From Planctomycetota bacterium (lineage in GTDB: Bacteria; Planctomycetota; Planctomycetia; Pirellulales; Pirellulaceae), in contig JAPLNL010000106.1 of NCBI GenBank assembly GCA_026692905.1, positions 1 through 46,616 of the forward strand: a stretch of DNA of 46,616 bases, given 5' to 3'. How positions within the stretch are numbered: position 1 is the stretch's first letter; every line of letters begins with the position of its first letter. The translations under genes were made by a program, and so were the position numbers. This document shows, piece after piece, positions 1 to 7,221 of this stretch. The notes under the pieces are model-generated. The model saw only the letters and a list, made by a program, of their open reading frames with translations. It searched no databases and was not told the DNA's origin.

Positions 1-40
1 GCCCGGTGCGGACCCGCATGCCGTGGTGGTGTGGGGAGGG

Positions 41-56
41 TGCCCGGAAACGGGCA
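41..56. repeat. short hairpin with GAAA tetraloop
   Basis: TGCCCG-GAAA-CGGGCA is a perfect 6-bp stem closed by a GNRA-type tetraloop. It is the first of many short hairpins in this non-coding stretch. No gene end is visible to its left, so whether it terminates an upstream transcript cannot be told. Confidence 0.6.
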
Positions 57-80
57 TCCTTACCCGGTTTCGTGATTTTT

Positions 81-125
81 CTCGTACTCGTACTCAGCAT
101 CGCGGTACTCGTACTCGTACTCGAT
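81..125. repeat. CTCGTA hexamer microsatellite
   Basis: Two runs of the hexamer TACTCG/CTCGTA (81-95 and 105-125) are separated by nine bases. Because the period is a multiple of three, reading frames through it stay open and give false hydrophobic ORFs rich in Leu-Val. No function is visible. Confidence 0.75.
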
Positions 126-350
126 CGATCCCTCCGATACCCCACGGTGATGAGCAAACCGGAGGTGACTCGGGTTTTGTCATTCCTTACAGGTATTTAT
201 TTGCTCATTGGTCAACTGTTCTATGGTTGCGGGATCGGATGCGCTGGCATTCGGTACTGCTACAATTAAGGACAAATGTGCGACACTGGTATGTGTTTGG
301 CAAAGCGAGGCATGTTCGTGATGTGAAACGTGCAGCTCCTCATCCCCCTG

Positions 351-379
351 CCCCTTCTCCTCGAATCGAGGAGAAGGGG
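351..379. repeat. 14-bp near-perfect palindrome
   Basis: CCCCTTCTCCTCGA is followed after a single base by its exact reverse complement, ending in a G run. As RNA it would fold back on itself almost without a loop. It lies in non-coding DNA well upstream of the nuo promoter and resembles the dispersed palindromes elsewhere in the window. Confidence 0.7.
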
Positions 380-400
380 GGAGCGTTATTCTAAAGGGGC

Positions 401-450
401 TTAGCACGCCAAGCATCTTGCGAACTTGGGCCCTACGCCCTCGTTCGCTT
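401..450 (-). repeat. dispersed 50-bp repeat, copy 1
   Basis: Read on the minus strand, this 50-bp segment matches 33705-33754 on the plus strand with about 8 mismatches by eye. The best-conserved part is the 16-base end ATGCTTGGCGTGCTAA. Both copies lie in non-coding DNA. Confidence 0.65.
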
Positions 451-455
451 GGGCG

Positions 456-565
456 GCCAGCTGAAGCCGGTACACCAACTCTAATTCGGCCGGCTGAAGC
501 CGGTACACCAACGCGGCTGGCTGAAGCCGGGACACCAACGCGGCTGGCTGAAGCCGGGACACCAG
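456..565. repeat. array of four GCTGAAGCC hairpins ending in ACACCA
   Basis: Four copies of a short stem (GGC-TGAA-GCC type) are each followed by GGTACACCAAC or GGGACACCAAC. The last three are spaced 27 bp apart and the first 33 bp from the second. Stem bases vary while the TGAA loop and the ACACCA tail stay the same. The same family recurs past the other end of the nuo operon (15565-15625). The stretch 1-598 otherwise contains no convincing gene. Confidence 0.75.
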
Positions 566-598
566 CCAGGGCGGCCAAAAAATCTTTTCAAACTGCCG

Positions 599-626
599 GT
601 GACAAAAAATCGCTGCTCTCTACAAT
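599..626 (+). promoter_or_regulatory. predicted sigma70-type promoter of the nuo operon
   Basis: GTGACA (599-604, 5 of 6 to the -35 consensus) and TACAAT (621-626, 5 of 6 to the -10 consensus) are separated by 16 bp. Transcription would start near 633, about 50 bases before the nuoA start. It is the only good promoter-like pair seen in front of the operon. This is a sequence prediction only. Confidence 0.55.
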
Positions 627-638
627 AATCGTAAATAG

Positions 639-658
639 TTTGTGAATTTTTTCACAAA
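639..658. promoter_or_regulatory. CRP/FNR-type palindromic operator upstream of nuoA
   Basis: TTTGTGAA-TTTT-TTCACAAA is a perfect inverted repeat that contains TGTGA-N6-TCACA, the core recognised by CRP-type regulators. It would sit just downstream of the predicted transcription start, which suits repression or a 5' UTR hairpin better than activation from this promoter. Which regulator binds, if any, cannot be told from the window. Confidence 0.5.
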
Positions 659-682
659 GTCGCTCGTCCGCAGGATTTGGCC

Positions 683-1063
683 GTGGCAAATTACTTACCA
701 ATACTGATATATCTGATCGCCGTCGTTGGCTTCGCAGCGGTTTCGCTGATCCTCCCGCACCTTGTTGCGCCGAAAAAACGGACGCGAGTCAAGGGTGCCC
801 CTTACGAATCCGGGATGGATCCAGTGGGAGATGCTCGCAAGCCATTCGACGTTAAGTTTTACTTGATTGCAATCTTATTCTTAGTTTTCGACGTTGAACT
901 GCTGTTCGTCTATCCTTGGGCGGTCTCGTTGCTCGCTCCCGACGGCATTCCGCTCGCTTTCCGCACTGCAGTTTTAGCTGTGCTTCTCGTTTTGATGGCG
1001 ACCTTGGCTTTGGCTTACGTGGTTGCATATCGCAAAGGAGTCTTTGATTGGCGACGCAAATAA
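683..1063 (+). CDS. nuoA: NADH-quinone oxidoreductase subunit A (NuoA)
   Basis: Small membrane subunit of respiratory complex I, at the joint between the membrane and peripheral arms. The 126 residues form three membrane helices (about 5-27, 57-80 and 92-115). The hallmark loop [20 protein letters not shown] (about 41-60) and the FDVE motif with membrane Glu72 are present. I chose the GTG at 683 because an AGGA sequence lies 7 bases before it; a TTG at 677 in the same frame is possible but has no spacing for that site. It is the first gene of the 14-gene nuo operon and overlaps nuoB by 16 bases. Confidence 0.95.
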   Translation: MANYLPILIYLIAVVGFAAVSLILPHLVAPKKRTRVKGAPYESGMDPVGDARKPFDVKFYLIAILFLVFDVELLFVYPWAVSLLAPDGIPLAFRTAVLAVLLVLMATLALAYVVAYRKGVFDWRRK

Positions 1064-1650
1064 ACAAACAACTCGGCGACAATATCTTTTTGACGACCCT
1101 CGACGCGGCTGCGTCGTGGGGGCGTGCAAATAGCTTATGGCCGATGCCTTTCGCGACAGCTTGTTGCGGGATTGAATTGATGAGCACGGCTGCTAGCAAG
1201 CACGATTTGTCGCGGTTCGGTAGCGAAGTCATGCGTTTTTCTCCGCGACAATGCGATCTGATGATCGTTGCAGGGCGGGTCGTGATGAAGATGCTGCCGG
1301 TTCTCCAGCGGATTTGGTTGCAGATGCCCGAGCCTAAGTGGTGTATCTCGATGGGCGCGTGTGCTTGCACGGGTGGTGTATTCGACACCTACGCCGTTGT
1401 GCAAGGGATCGATCGTTTTATGCCGGTCGATGTTTACGTTCCTGGTTGTCCGCCGAGACCCGAGCAGTTGATTCGGTCCATTCTCGATTTGCAGGACAAG
1501 ATCAAGTCGGGGGGGACAGTCAATGCAAGAGAATTCAAGTTGCGAATCTTGCCGGAAGGCCCTTCTCGATTCGATGAAGATGAGTTGATTCGAATCCGCG
1601 AACGCAACGGATTCAAACTCGATGACCAAAAATACGATCCTGTTCACTAG
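1048..1650 (+). CDS. nuoB: NADH-quinone oxidoreductase subunit B (NuoB)
   Basis: Peripheral-arm subunit carrying iron-sulfur cluster N2, the last electron carrier before quinone. The four expected ligands are visible: adjacent Cys39-Cys40, Cys105 in SMGAC, and Cys134 in [10 protein letters not shown]. At 200 residues it is of normal length. The start is a TTG inside the end of nuoA, supported by AGGAG (1036-1040) seven bases upstream, so translation of the two genes is probably coupled. The C-terminal 45 residues are charged and extend past the conserved core. Confidence 0.96.
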   Translation: MATQINKQLGDNIFLTTLDAAASWGRANSLWPMPFATACCGIELMSTAASKHDLSRFGSEVMRFSPRQCDLMIVAGRVVMKMLPVLQRIWLQMPEPKWCISMGACACTGGVFDTYAVVQGIDRFMPVDVYVPGCPPRPEQLIRSILDLQDKIKSGGTVNAREFKLRILPEGPSRFDEDELIRIRERNGFKLDDQKYDPVH

Positions 1651-1671
1651 AACGCAAAAACCGCTACGAAA

Positions 1672-2202
1672 ATGGCAAACGAAACAACCGATTCAAAACC
1701 GTCTGAGATCGAAACCGTTAAATCGCGGCTCGTAGAGTTGCTACCTGGCGTAGGCTTGGAGTGGTCTGAGTTCCGCGGGCAAACGCGTGTTGTCTTCGCA
1801 TCGGGTGAACTGCTAAGGTGCCTGAATGCGTTCAAGGCTGCCGGCTTTGACCAGCTGACGGACCTGACCGCCGTGGACCTGCTCGAGTATGGCAATGTCG
1901 ATGATCGTTTCGAGGTTGTGTACTGCTTGTTGAATGTCGATTCTGGTTTGCGATTGATTGCGAAGATGCATTTGAATGAGCCGGATTTGACGATCCCCTC
2001 CGCAACATCGGTCTGGTTTGGTGCGGATTGGCTTGAGCGCGAGGTATACGACATGTACGGCATTGTTTTCGCAGGCCATCCCAATTTCAAAAGGTTGCTT
2101 TTGCCGGACGATTTCCAGTCCTTTCCATTGCGAAAAGACTATCCGGTCAAAGGTCGCGGCGAGCGTCATAATTTTCCAATCGTTACACGAGCAGAAAGCT
2201 AA
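1672..2202 (+). CDS. nuoC: NADH-quinone oxidoreductase subunit C (NuoC)
   Basis: 30-kDa-type peripheral subunit of complex I without redox cofactors, which packs against NuoD near the quinone site. The family signature is clear at residues 122-158: EREVYDMYGIVFAGHP, then RLLLPDD and PLRKDYP. At 176 residues it is of typical size, and it is not fused to NuoD as it is in E. coli. The N-terminal 20 residues are polar and poorly conserved in type. It lies 21 bases after nuoB. Confidence 0.95.
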   Translation: MANETTDSKPSEIETVKSRLVELLPGVGLEWSEFRGQTRVVFASGELLRCLNAFKAAGFDQLTDLTAVDLLEYGNVDDRFEVVYCLLNVDSGLRLIAKMHLNEPDLTIPSATSVWFGADWLEREVYDMYGIVFAGHPNFKRLLLPDDFQSFPLRKDYPVKGRGERHNFPIVTRAES

Positions 2203-2217
2203 GCGGAGTTATTCAGC

Positions 2218-3438
2218 ATGCCTCTAGAACTGCTTGATAGTCCTGATCTGGATGAGAACAAACGCGAAGGTCTTTGGACGCTCAATTTCGGTCCGCAGCA
2301 CCCGGCTACGCATACGACGTTGCGGTTGGTATTGCAGCTCGATGGCGAAATGGTCATCGATGCGGAGCCCGACATCGGATTCCTTCACAGCGGGTTCGAG
2401 AAGCTTGGTGAGGTATTGGACTTCAATCAATACGTAACCATCGTCGACCGAATGAACTACGTTTCTCCGATGGCTAACGAGATCGCTTGGCACCATGCGG
2501 TTGAAAAGTTGCTGGGTATCGAGTTGACCCCTCGTTGCAAGTACATCCGCACGATCTTTGCTGAGCTGATGCGATTGCACGATCACCTGTTGTGCCTTGG
2601 GACTTGCGTCTTGGATCTCGGTGGTGCGACTGCGTTCATGTATGCGTTTAACGAACGCGAGACCATTTATGAAATTTGCGAGCGTGCCTCGGGCCAGCGA
2701 TTCCACACCTCGTACACACGAGTCGGTGGCTTGCTGTATGACGTTACCGACGACTGGGTCAAGATGGTCAAGGATTTCGTGAGGAACTTCCCTCGGGTCT
2801 ATCGGGACTTTAGCGGATTGGTGATGAAGAACCGAATCTTTGTCGAGCGAACTCGCGACGTTGGAGTTCTTTCACGCGAGGAAGCGATTGCGGGTGGCGC
2901 GACCGGACCGACGGCTCGCGCGAGTGGTGTTGCTCGTGACTTGCGTCGCGATGAGCCTTATTTAGCTTACGATGATTTCGATTTCGATGTCTGTGCGAGC
3001 CAAGGTGGCGACTGCTACGCCCGGTTCCAAGTTCGAATGATGGAGATGCTTGAGAGTGTCAAGATCATTGAGCAGGCGATCGACAAGCTTCCCCAGGGGC
3101 CGATCTTTGCTGGCGAGGCAGGCAAAGCAGGGATGCCGGATAAAAAAGAAGTTTATCGCAGTATAGAAGGTTTGATTCACCATTTCGAGAGTGTGATGCC
3201 GAACCGACAGATGGCTGGGCCCAAGGATTCGATCTACGCTGCGACAGAATCCCCGAATGGCGAACTTGGGTATTACATCGTTGGCGACGGATCGTTCCGA
3301 GCTTATCGAGCGAGAACTCGACCCCCTTCGGTCCTGCACTTCGCGTTGTTTTCGAAACTAATACGAGGCTGCATGTTGAGCGACGTGGCGGCTGTTCTGG
3401 GAAGTATCAACATCATCGCTGCGGAGTTGGATCGATGA
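2218..3438 (+). CDS. nuoD: NADH-quinone oxidoreductase subunit D (NuoD)
   Basis: 49-kDa-type subunit that forms the quinone-reduction site with NuoB. The N-terminal loop GPQHPATHTTLR begins at residue 25; His32 and Tyr80 (in DRMNYVSP) match the positions known to hold the quinone head group in this family. The subunit is 406 residues, full length, ending with the usual DVAAVLGSINIIAAELDR. GGAG at 2205-2208 lies nine bases before the ATG. The stop overlaps the nuoE start as ATGA. Confidence 0.97.
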   Translation: MPLELLDSPDLDENKREGLWTLNFGPQHPATHTTLRLVLQLDGEMVIDAEPDIGFLHSGFEKLGEVLDFNQYVTIVDRMNYVSPMANEIAWHHAVEKLLGIELTPRCKYIRTIFAELMRLHDHLLCLGTCVLDLGGATAFMYAFNERETIYEICERASGQRFHTSYTRVGGLLYDVTDDWVKMVKDFVRNFPRVYRDFSGLVMKNRIFVERTRDVGVLSREEAIAGGATGPTARASGVARDLRRDEPYLAYDDFDFDVCASQGGDCYARFQVRMMEMLESVKIIEQAIDKLPQGPIFAGEAGKAGMPDKKEVYRSIEGLIHHFESVMPNRQMAGPKDSIYAATESPNGELGYYIVGDGSFRAYRARTRPPSVLHFALFSKLIRGCMLSDVAAVLGSINIIAAELDR

Positions 3439-3905
3439 GCGAATTGAGTGACAATGCCAAAAAGGTGATCGAGGATCACTTGGGCCGCTATCCGAGCAAG
3501 CAAGCGGTCACGCTACCTGCGTTGCATGTGGTTCAGCAAGAGACGGGCTGCGTTAGTCGCAAGGCGATTAAGGAAATTGCAGACATGCTCGAGCTATCGC
3601 CTGCACAAATCAATGACACGCTCTCGTTCTACGGTTTCTTTCGAACCGAAGAAGACCCTTTAGGTAAAAAGCGGGTTTGGATTTGCCGATCGCTTCCATG
3701 CATGTTGCGAGGTGGCGAAGAGCTGTTGGCTGAACTTTGCGAACGATGGGGAATTCTGCCTGGCCAAACCACAGCTGACGGCAAAGTCACCTTGGAGTTG
3801 GCGGAATGCTTGGGAGCTTGCGATGGTGCTCCGTGCATGTTGGTGGATGACGAATTGAGCTTGTGTGTGACTGCGGACGACGTAGAAAAAATGGTGCGAG
3901 GTTGA
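3435..3905 (+). CDS. nuoE: NADH-quinone oxidoreductase subunit E (NuoE)
   Basis: 24-kDa-type thioredoxin-fold subunit of the NADH dehydrogenase module, binding the 2Fe-2S cluster N1a. Ligands appear as Cys84-x4-Cys89 (CRSLPC) and Cys125-x3-Cys129 (CLGAC). An N-terminal helical bundle precedes the thioredoxin fold. At 156 residues it is of normal length. It starts in an ATGA overlap with nuoD and is followed two bases later by nuoF, its direct partner. Confidence 0.96.
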   Translation: MSELSDNAKKVIEDHLGRYPSKQAVTLPALHVVQQETGCVSRKAIKEIADMLELSPAQINDTLSFYGFFRTEEDPLGKKRVWICRSLPCMLRGGEELLAELCERWGILPGQTTADGKVTLELAECLGACDGAPCMLVDDELSLCVTADDVEKMVRG

Positions 3906-3907
3906 GC

Positions 3908-5242
3908 ATGAGCAACGAAGATTTCAAGCCGGTTTTGCTGTCTCGACAGGGCAAGCCAAATAGTCACAAGTTGGCGTCGTACAAAGCCGACGGTGGTTAT
4001 CAAGCGCTGGCAAAAGCACTGTCTATGAAAAATACGGAAGTCATCGATGTCGTCAAGGCATCTGGGCTTCGCGGTCGAGGTGGTGCAGGCTTTCCGACTG
4101 GTCTCAAATGGACATTCTTGCCCAAGGATGTAACGGGACCGATTTATCTTTGCATTAATGGCGATGAAAGCGAACCTGGCACGTTTAACAACCGTGTTTT
4201 GATCGAGCAAGATCCGCATCAAGTGCTCGAAGGAATCGTCATCAGTAGCTTCGCGACGCGAACGACGACGGCTTACTTCTATCTTCGATACGAATATGGT
4301 CGCTGCTATCGCGTGCTCAAAGACGCGATCGACGAAATGTACGACAATCATTTGTTGGGCAAGAACATTCTTGGGTCGGGTTACGATCTGGATATCCATT
4401 TGCACCGAGGTGCATGTGCTTACATTTGCGGCGAAGAGACGGGACTGATCGAGAGTCTTGAGGGCAAGCGAGCTTGGCCGCGTATTAAACCTCCGTTTCC
4501 TGCGATCGAAGGCGCATTCCGTCGTCCGACCGTGGTGAACAACGTCGAAACGATGGCTTGTATCCCTCACATCATCAACAAGGGTGCCGAATGGTTTATG
4601 ACCATGGGCGTGCCCAAGGATCCGAACAATCCACGCGATGCGGGTTCCTATGGTCCGAAGCTCTACTGCATCAGTGGGCACGTGAACAAGCCTGGGCTGG
4701 TTGAGTTGCCGATGGGGATCACTGCACGCGAGTTGATCGACAAGCATGCGGGAGGGGTCTGGAAAGGGCGCAAAGCAAAAGCGGTTGTTCCGGGCGGGAT
4801 CAGCATGGGGTTTATGAGCGAAAAGGAACTAGACACGCCGCTTGACTTCGCCGGTCCAGGACGGGTCGGTTGCTTGGGGCTCGGGACTGCTGCTGTGATC
4901 GTGATCGACGACCATACGAGCATGGTGGATGTGCTGTACAACGCGTGCCGATTTTTCGCACACGAGTCATGTGGTCAGTGCACACCATGTCGCGAGGGCA
5001 CCGCTTGGTCGACCAAGATTTTGGAACGCATTCGTCAGGGGCATGGCAAGCTGAGCGACATCGACGTTTTGCTTGAGATTTCGTCTTCGATCGGAACGAT
5101 TCCAGGGACAACGATTTGTGGGTTGGCTGACGGGGCCGCTTGGCCGATGAAAACAGCCATCAACAAGTTCCGAGCTGAGTTTGAAGAGTATATCAAGAGC
5201 GGTCGGAAGAGCGAAAGCAAGACGTTGGCTGGGGCGCACTAG
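3908..5242 (+). CDS. nuoF: NADH-quinone oxidoreductase subunit F (NuoF)
   Basis: 51-kDa-type flavoprotein that oxidises NADH with FMN and passes electrons to cluster N3. Visible are the glycine-rich loop GRGGAGFPTGLKW (56-68), NGDESEPGT (84-92), the FMN-side YICGEETGLIESLEGKR, and the N3 ligands Cys355, Cys358, Cys361 (SCGQCTPCREGT) with Cys404. The frame is open further upstream, to a start at 3863 inside nuoE, but the ATG at 3908 just after the nuoE stop gives the normal 444-residue protein. The C-terminal 15 residues are a charged, poorly conserved tail. Confidence 0.96.
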   Translation: MSNEDFKPVLLSRQGKPNSHKLASYKADGGYQALAKALSMKNTEVIDVVKASGLRGRGGAGFPTGLKWTFLPKDVTGPIYLCINGDESEPGTFNNRVLIEQDPHQVLEGIVISSFATRTTTAYFYLRYEYGRCYRVLKDAIDEMYDNHLLGKNILGSGYDLDIHLHRGACAYICGEETGLIESLEGKRAWPRIKPPFPAIEGAFRRPTVVNNVETMACIPHIINKGAEWFMTMGVPKDPNNPRDAGSYGPKLYCISGHVNKPGLVELPMGITARELIDKHAGGVWKGRKAKAVVPGGISMGFMSEKELDTPLDFAGPGRVGCLGLGTAAVIVIDDHTSMVDVLYNACRFFAHESCGQCTPCREGTAWSTKILERIRQGHGKLSDIDVLLEISSSIGTIPGTTICGLADGAAWPMKTAINKFRAEFEEYIKSGRKSESKTLAGAH

Positions 5243-5256
5243 GAGTTGGAAGCAAG

Positions 5257-5413
5257 ACACAAAACGATTGGGACAATCGTTCGACACTGAAGACAGAGAC
5301 ACAAAACGATTGGGACAATCGTTCGACACTGAAGACAGAGACACAAAACGATTGGGACAATCGTTCGACACTGAAAACTGAAAACTGAAAACAAAACGAT
5401 TGGGACAATCGTT
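5257..5413. repeat. 42-bp tandem repeat of GATTG hairpins between nuoF and nuoG
   Basis: Two exact 42-bp units (5257-5298, 5299-5340), a third that diverges at its end (5341-5376) and a partial fourth each carry the perfect hairpin AACGATTG-GGA-CAATCGTT (5263-5281, 5305-5323, 5347-5365, 5395-5413). Between the third and fourth is a CTGAAAA heptamer run (from 5371). The period is a multiple of three, so both strands stay open, but no protein is credible. A relative sits after leuS (35067-35088). Confidence 0.85.
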
Positions 5414-5445
5414 TTACACTCAACACCAATCCGGAAACGACACAA

Positions 5446-7155
5446 GTGGCAAAGGTAATCGTTAACGACATCGAAGTCGATGCAGATGCCAAGGACAATT
5501 GCATCCTCGCGGCTCGTAAGGCTGGCGTCGAAATCCCGCATTACTGCTGGCACGAGGCGTTGTCCGTCGTGGCTTCCTGCCGCATGTGCTTGGTCGAAGT
5601 TGGCGAGACCAAGCCGGATGGCACGGTCGTGATGGGGCCAAAGCTGGTACCTGGCTGCCAGACGCCTATCAAAGATGGTACGGTCATTCGAACCAATTCA
5701 GACAAGGTCAAAACCGCTCAGCAGATGACGCTCGAGCTGCTGCTTCTAAATCACCCGCTGGATTGTTCGATCTGCGATCAAGCTGGCGAATGCTACTTGC
5801 AGGATTACACCTACAAATATGGTAACGCGGCCAGCCGGTTGGATGAGCCCAAGTTGCAACGGATGGACAAGTACCATATCGGAGAACAAATCGCGTTGTT
5901 CACAGACCGTTGTGTGATGTGCACTCGCTGCGTTCGATTCACTCGCGAGATTAGCGGTACAGCGGAACTGCAAGTGACCAACCGCGGTAGCCATGAAGAA
6001 ATCGACGTGTTTCCAGACACGCCATGTGACAATAAGCTTGCAGGCAACGTTGTGGATTTGTGTCCCGTTGGCGCACTTTGCAGCAAGGACTTCCTGTACA
6101 AAAAACGCGTTTGGTGGCTGAAGAGCGCGAACAGCGTTTGCACTGGTTGTTCCACTGGTTGCAGTATCCACGTGGATCAAAACGAAGACAAGGTTTATCG
6201 GCTTCGTCCACGCGACAATCCGCTCGCACAGGGACACTTTATGTGCGACGAAGGTCGATTTGGATTTAAGTACATTCATGACGAACGAAGATTGCGAAAG
6301 CCGAAGTTGACCGACGCATTGGCCGTAGACGCTGGAACCGCTAGCAAGTCGGCAAAGCCGAACGGCACGGCCGATTTGAATTTCGCAGAGCCATGGCTTG
6401 ATGTTTTGACGGTAACTCGCAACAAGATCAAGGAAGCGATCAAGACGGACGCTCGAGGGTTTGTTGCGGTGCTCTCGCCGTTCATGTCGGTAGAAGAAGC
6501 TTATTTGTTGGCCAGCTACTTGAAGAGTTTGGACAAAAAGGTTCGTTTGGTTTTGGGGCGCGTTCCAGTTGTCGGCAGCGATGACAAGTATCCGAAGGGT
6601 TCCAAGGGTGAAGCACCTGCTCCCGACAAAATTAAGTTTACGATACGCTCGGAAAAGTGCCCCAACCGACTTGGTGTAGAAATGATCCTTCGTCATTTCG
6701 AAGGTGATCTCGTTACGGTTGAGCAAGCGGTTGCGAGGGCAGATGCTACGGCTTGGTATTTTGTCGGAGGATACAACGTGGGTTGGGTAACAGACCCGAT
6801 TGATCGCGGGGTTGGAAAGCCTTCTTTGCTGATAGTCCAGGACATTTTTGCTTCGCCGCTGAGCGAACGGGCCGACATCGTACTGGCGTCGAGCACCTTT
6901 GCCGAACGGGATGGAACCTATGTCAACCACACCGGTTTGGCACAGGCAGCTTGCGGTGCAGTGCGATGCCCTGGCGATGCGAGAGCAGATGGTCGGATCC
7001 TGATGGAGTTGGCTGAACGCAAGGGATTGTATAACGCGATGACCTTAAGAAAGGAAATCGGCAAAGCGATTCCTGGCTTGGCTGCAATTGCCGTTGGCGA
7101 TCTAGGTGAGCATGGCGTCAAAGTTACGCCGGTTCGAGAGCCGATTCTCTTTTAG
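5446..7155 (+). CDS. nuoG: NADH-quinone oxidoreductase subunit G (NuoG), short form
   Basis: 75-kDa-type subunit that carries electrons along the peripheral arm. Ligand sets are visible in order: 2Fe-2S N1b (Cys34, 45, 48, 71), N5 (His103, Cys107, 110, 116), N4 (Cys156, 159, 162, 206) and N7 (Cys232, 235, 239, 267). N7 occurs only in some bacterial NuoG. The remaining part is a short molybdopterin-oxidoreductase-like domain (about 310-550); at 569 residues the protein is much shorter than the roughly 900 of E. coli. The start is a GTG 32 bases after a hairpin repeat, without a clear ribosome site. Confidence 0.94.
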   Translation: MAKVIVNDIEVDADAKDNCILAARKAGVEIPHYCWHEALSVVASCRMCLVEVGETKPDGTVVMGPKLVPGCQTPIKDGTVIRTNSDKVKTAQQMTLELLLLNHPLDCSICDQAGECYLQDYTYKYGNAASRLDEPKLQRMDKYHIGEQIALFTDRCVMCTRCVRFTREISGTAELQVTNRGSHEEIDVFPDTPCDNKLAGNVVDLCPVGALCSKDFLYKKRVWWLKSANSVCTGCSTGCSIHVDQNEDKVYRLRPRDNPLAQGHFMCDEGRFGFKYIHDERRLRKPKLTDALAVDAGTASKSAKPNGTADLNFAEPWLDVLTVTRNKIKEAIKTDARGFVAVLSPFMSVEEAYLLASYLKSLDKKVRLVLGRVPVVGSDDKYPKGSKGEAPAPDKIKFTIRSEKCPNRLGVEMILRHFEGDLVTVEQAVARADATAWYFVGGYNVGWVTDPIDRGVGKPSLLIVQDIFASPLSERADIVLASSTFAERDGTYVNHTGLAQAACGAVRCPGDARADGRILMELAERKGLYNAMTLRKEIGKAIPGLAAIAVGDLGEHGVKVTPVREPILF

Positions 7156-7173
7156 CTGCGAAGCACATAATTG

Positions 7174-7204
7174 CGGCACGGAGTGCCGTGCAACACTCAA
7201 CACT
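7174..7204. repeat. hairpin plus ACACTCAACAC tail before nuoH
   Basis: CGGCAC-GGA-GTGCCG (7174-7188) is a perfect 6-bp stem with the same GGA loop as the hairpins before nuoG. It is followed by CAACACTCAACACTAA, close to the TTACACTCAACACCAA that follows the last hairpin before nuoG. The stem sequence differs completely, so loop and tail are shared but not the stem. Confidence 0.6.
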
Positions 7205-7221
7205 AACCCTAAAACCGATTC

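Noticed and set aside
6-269. 87-residue hydrophobic reading frame
   Set aside because: Its Leu-Val-rich core is the translation of the CTCGTA microsatellite; no ribosome site, and an overlapping frame is just as open.
418-645. 75-residue reading frame with AEAGTPTR repeats
   Set aside because: It is only the in-frame translation of the 27-bp hairpin array and runs into the nuo promoter.
3629-4747. 372-residue minus-strand frame
   Set aside because: It is antisense to nuoE and nuoF, which have clear motifs; composition is typical of a shadow frame.
5746-6930. 394-residue minus-strand frame
   Set aside because: Antisense to nuoG; no recognisable domain and no ribosome site.
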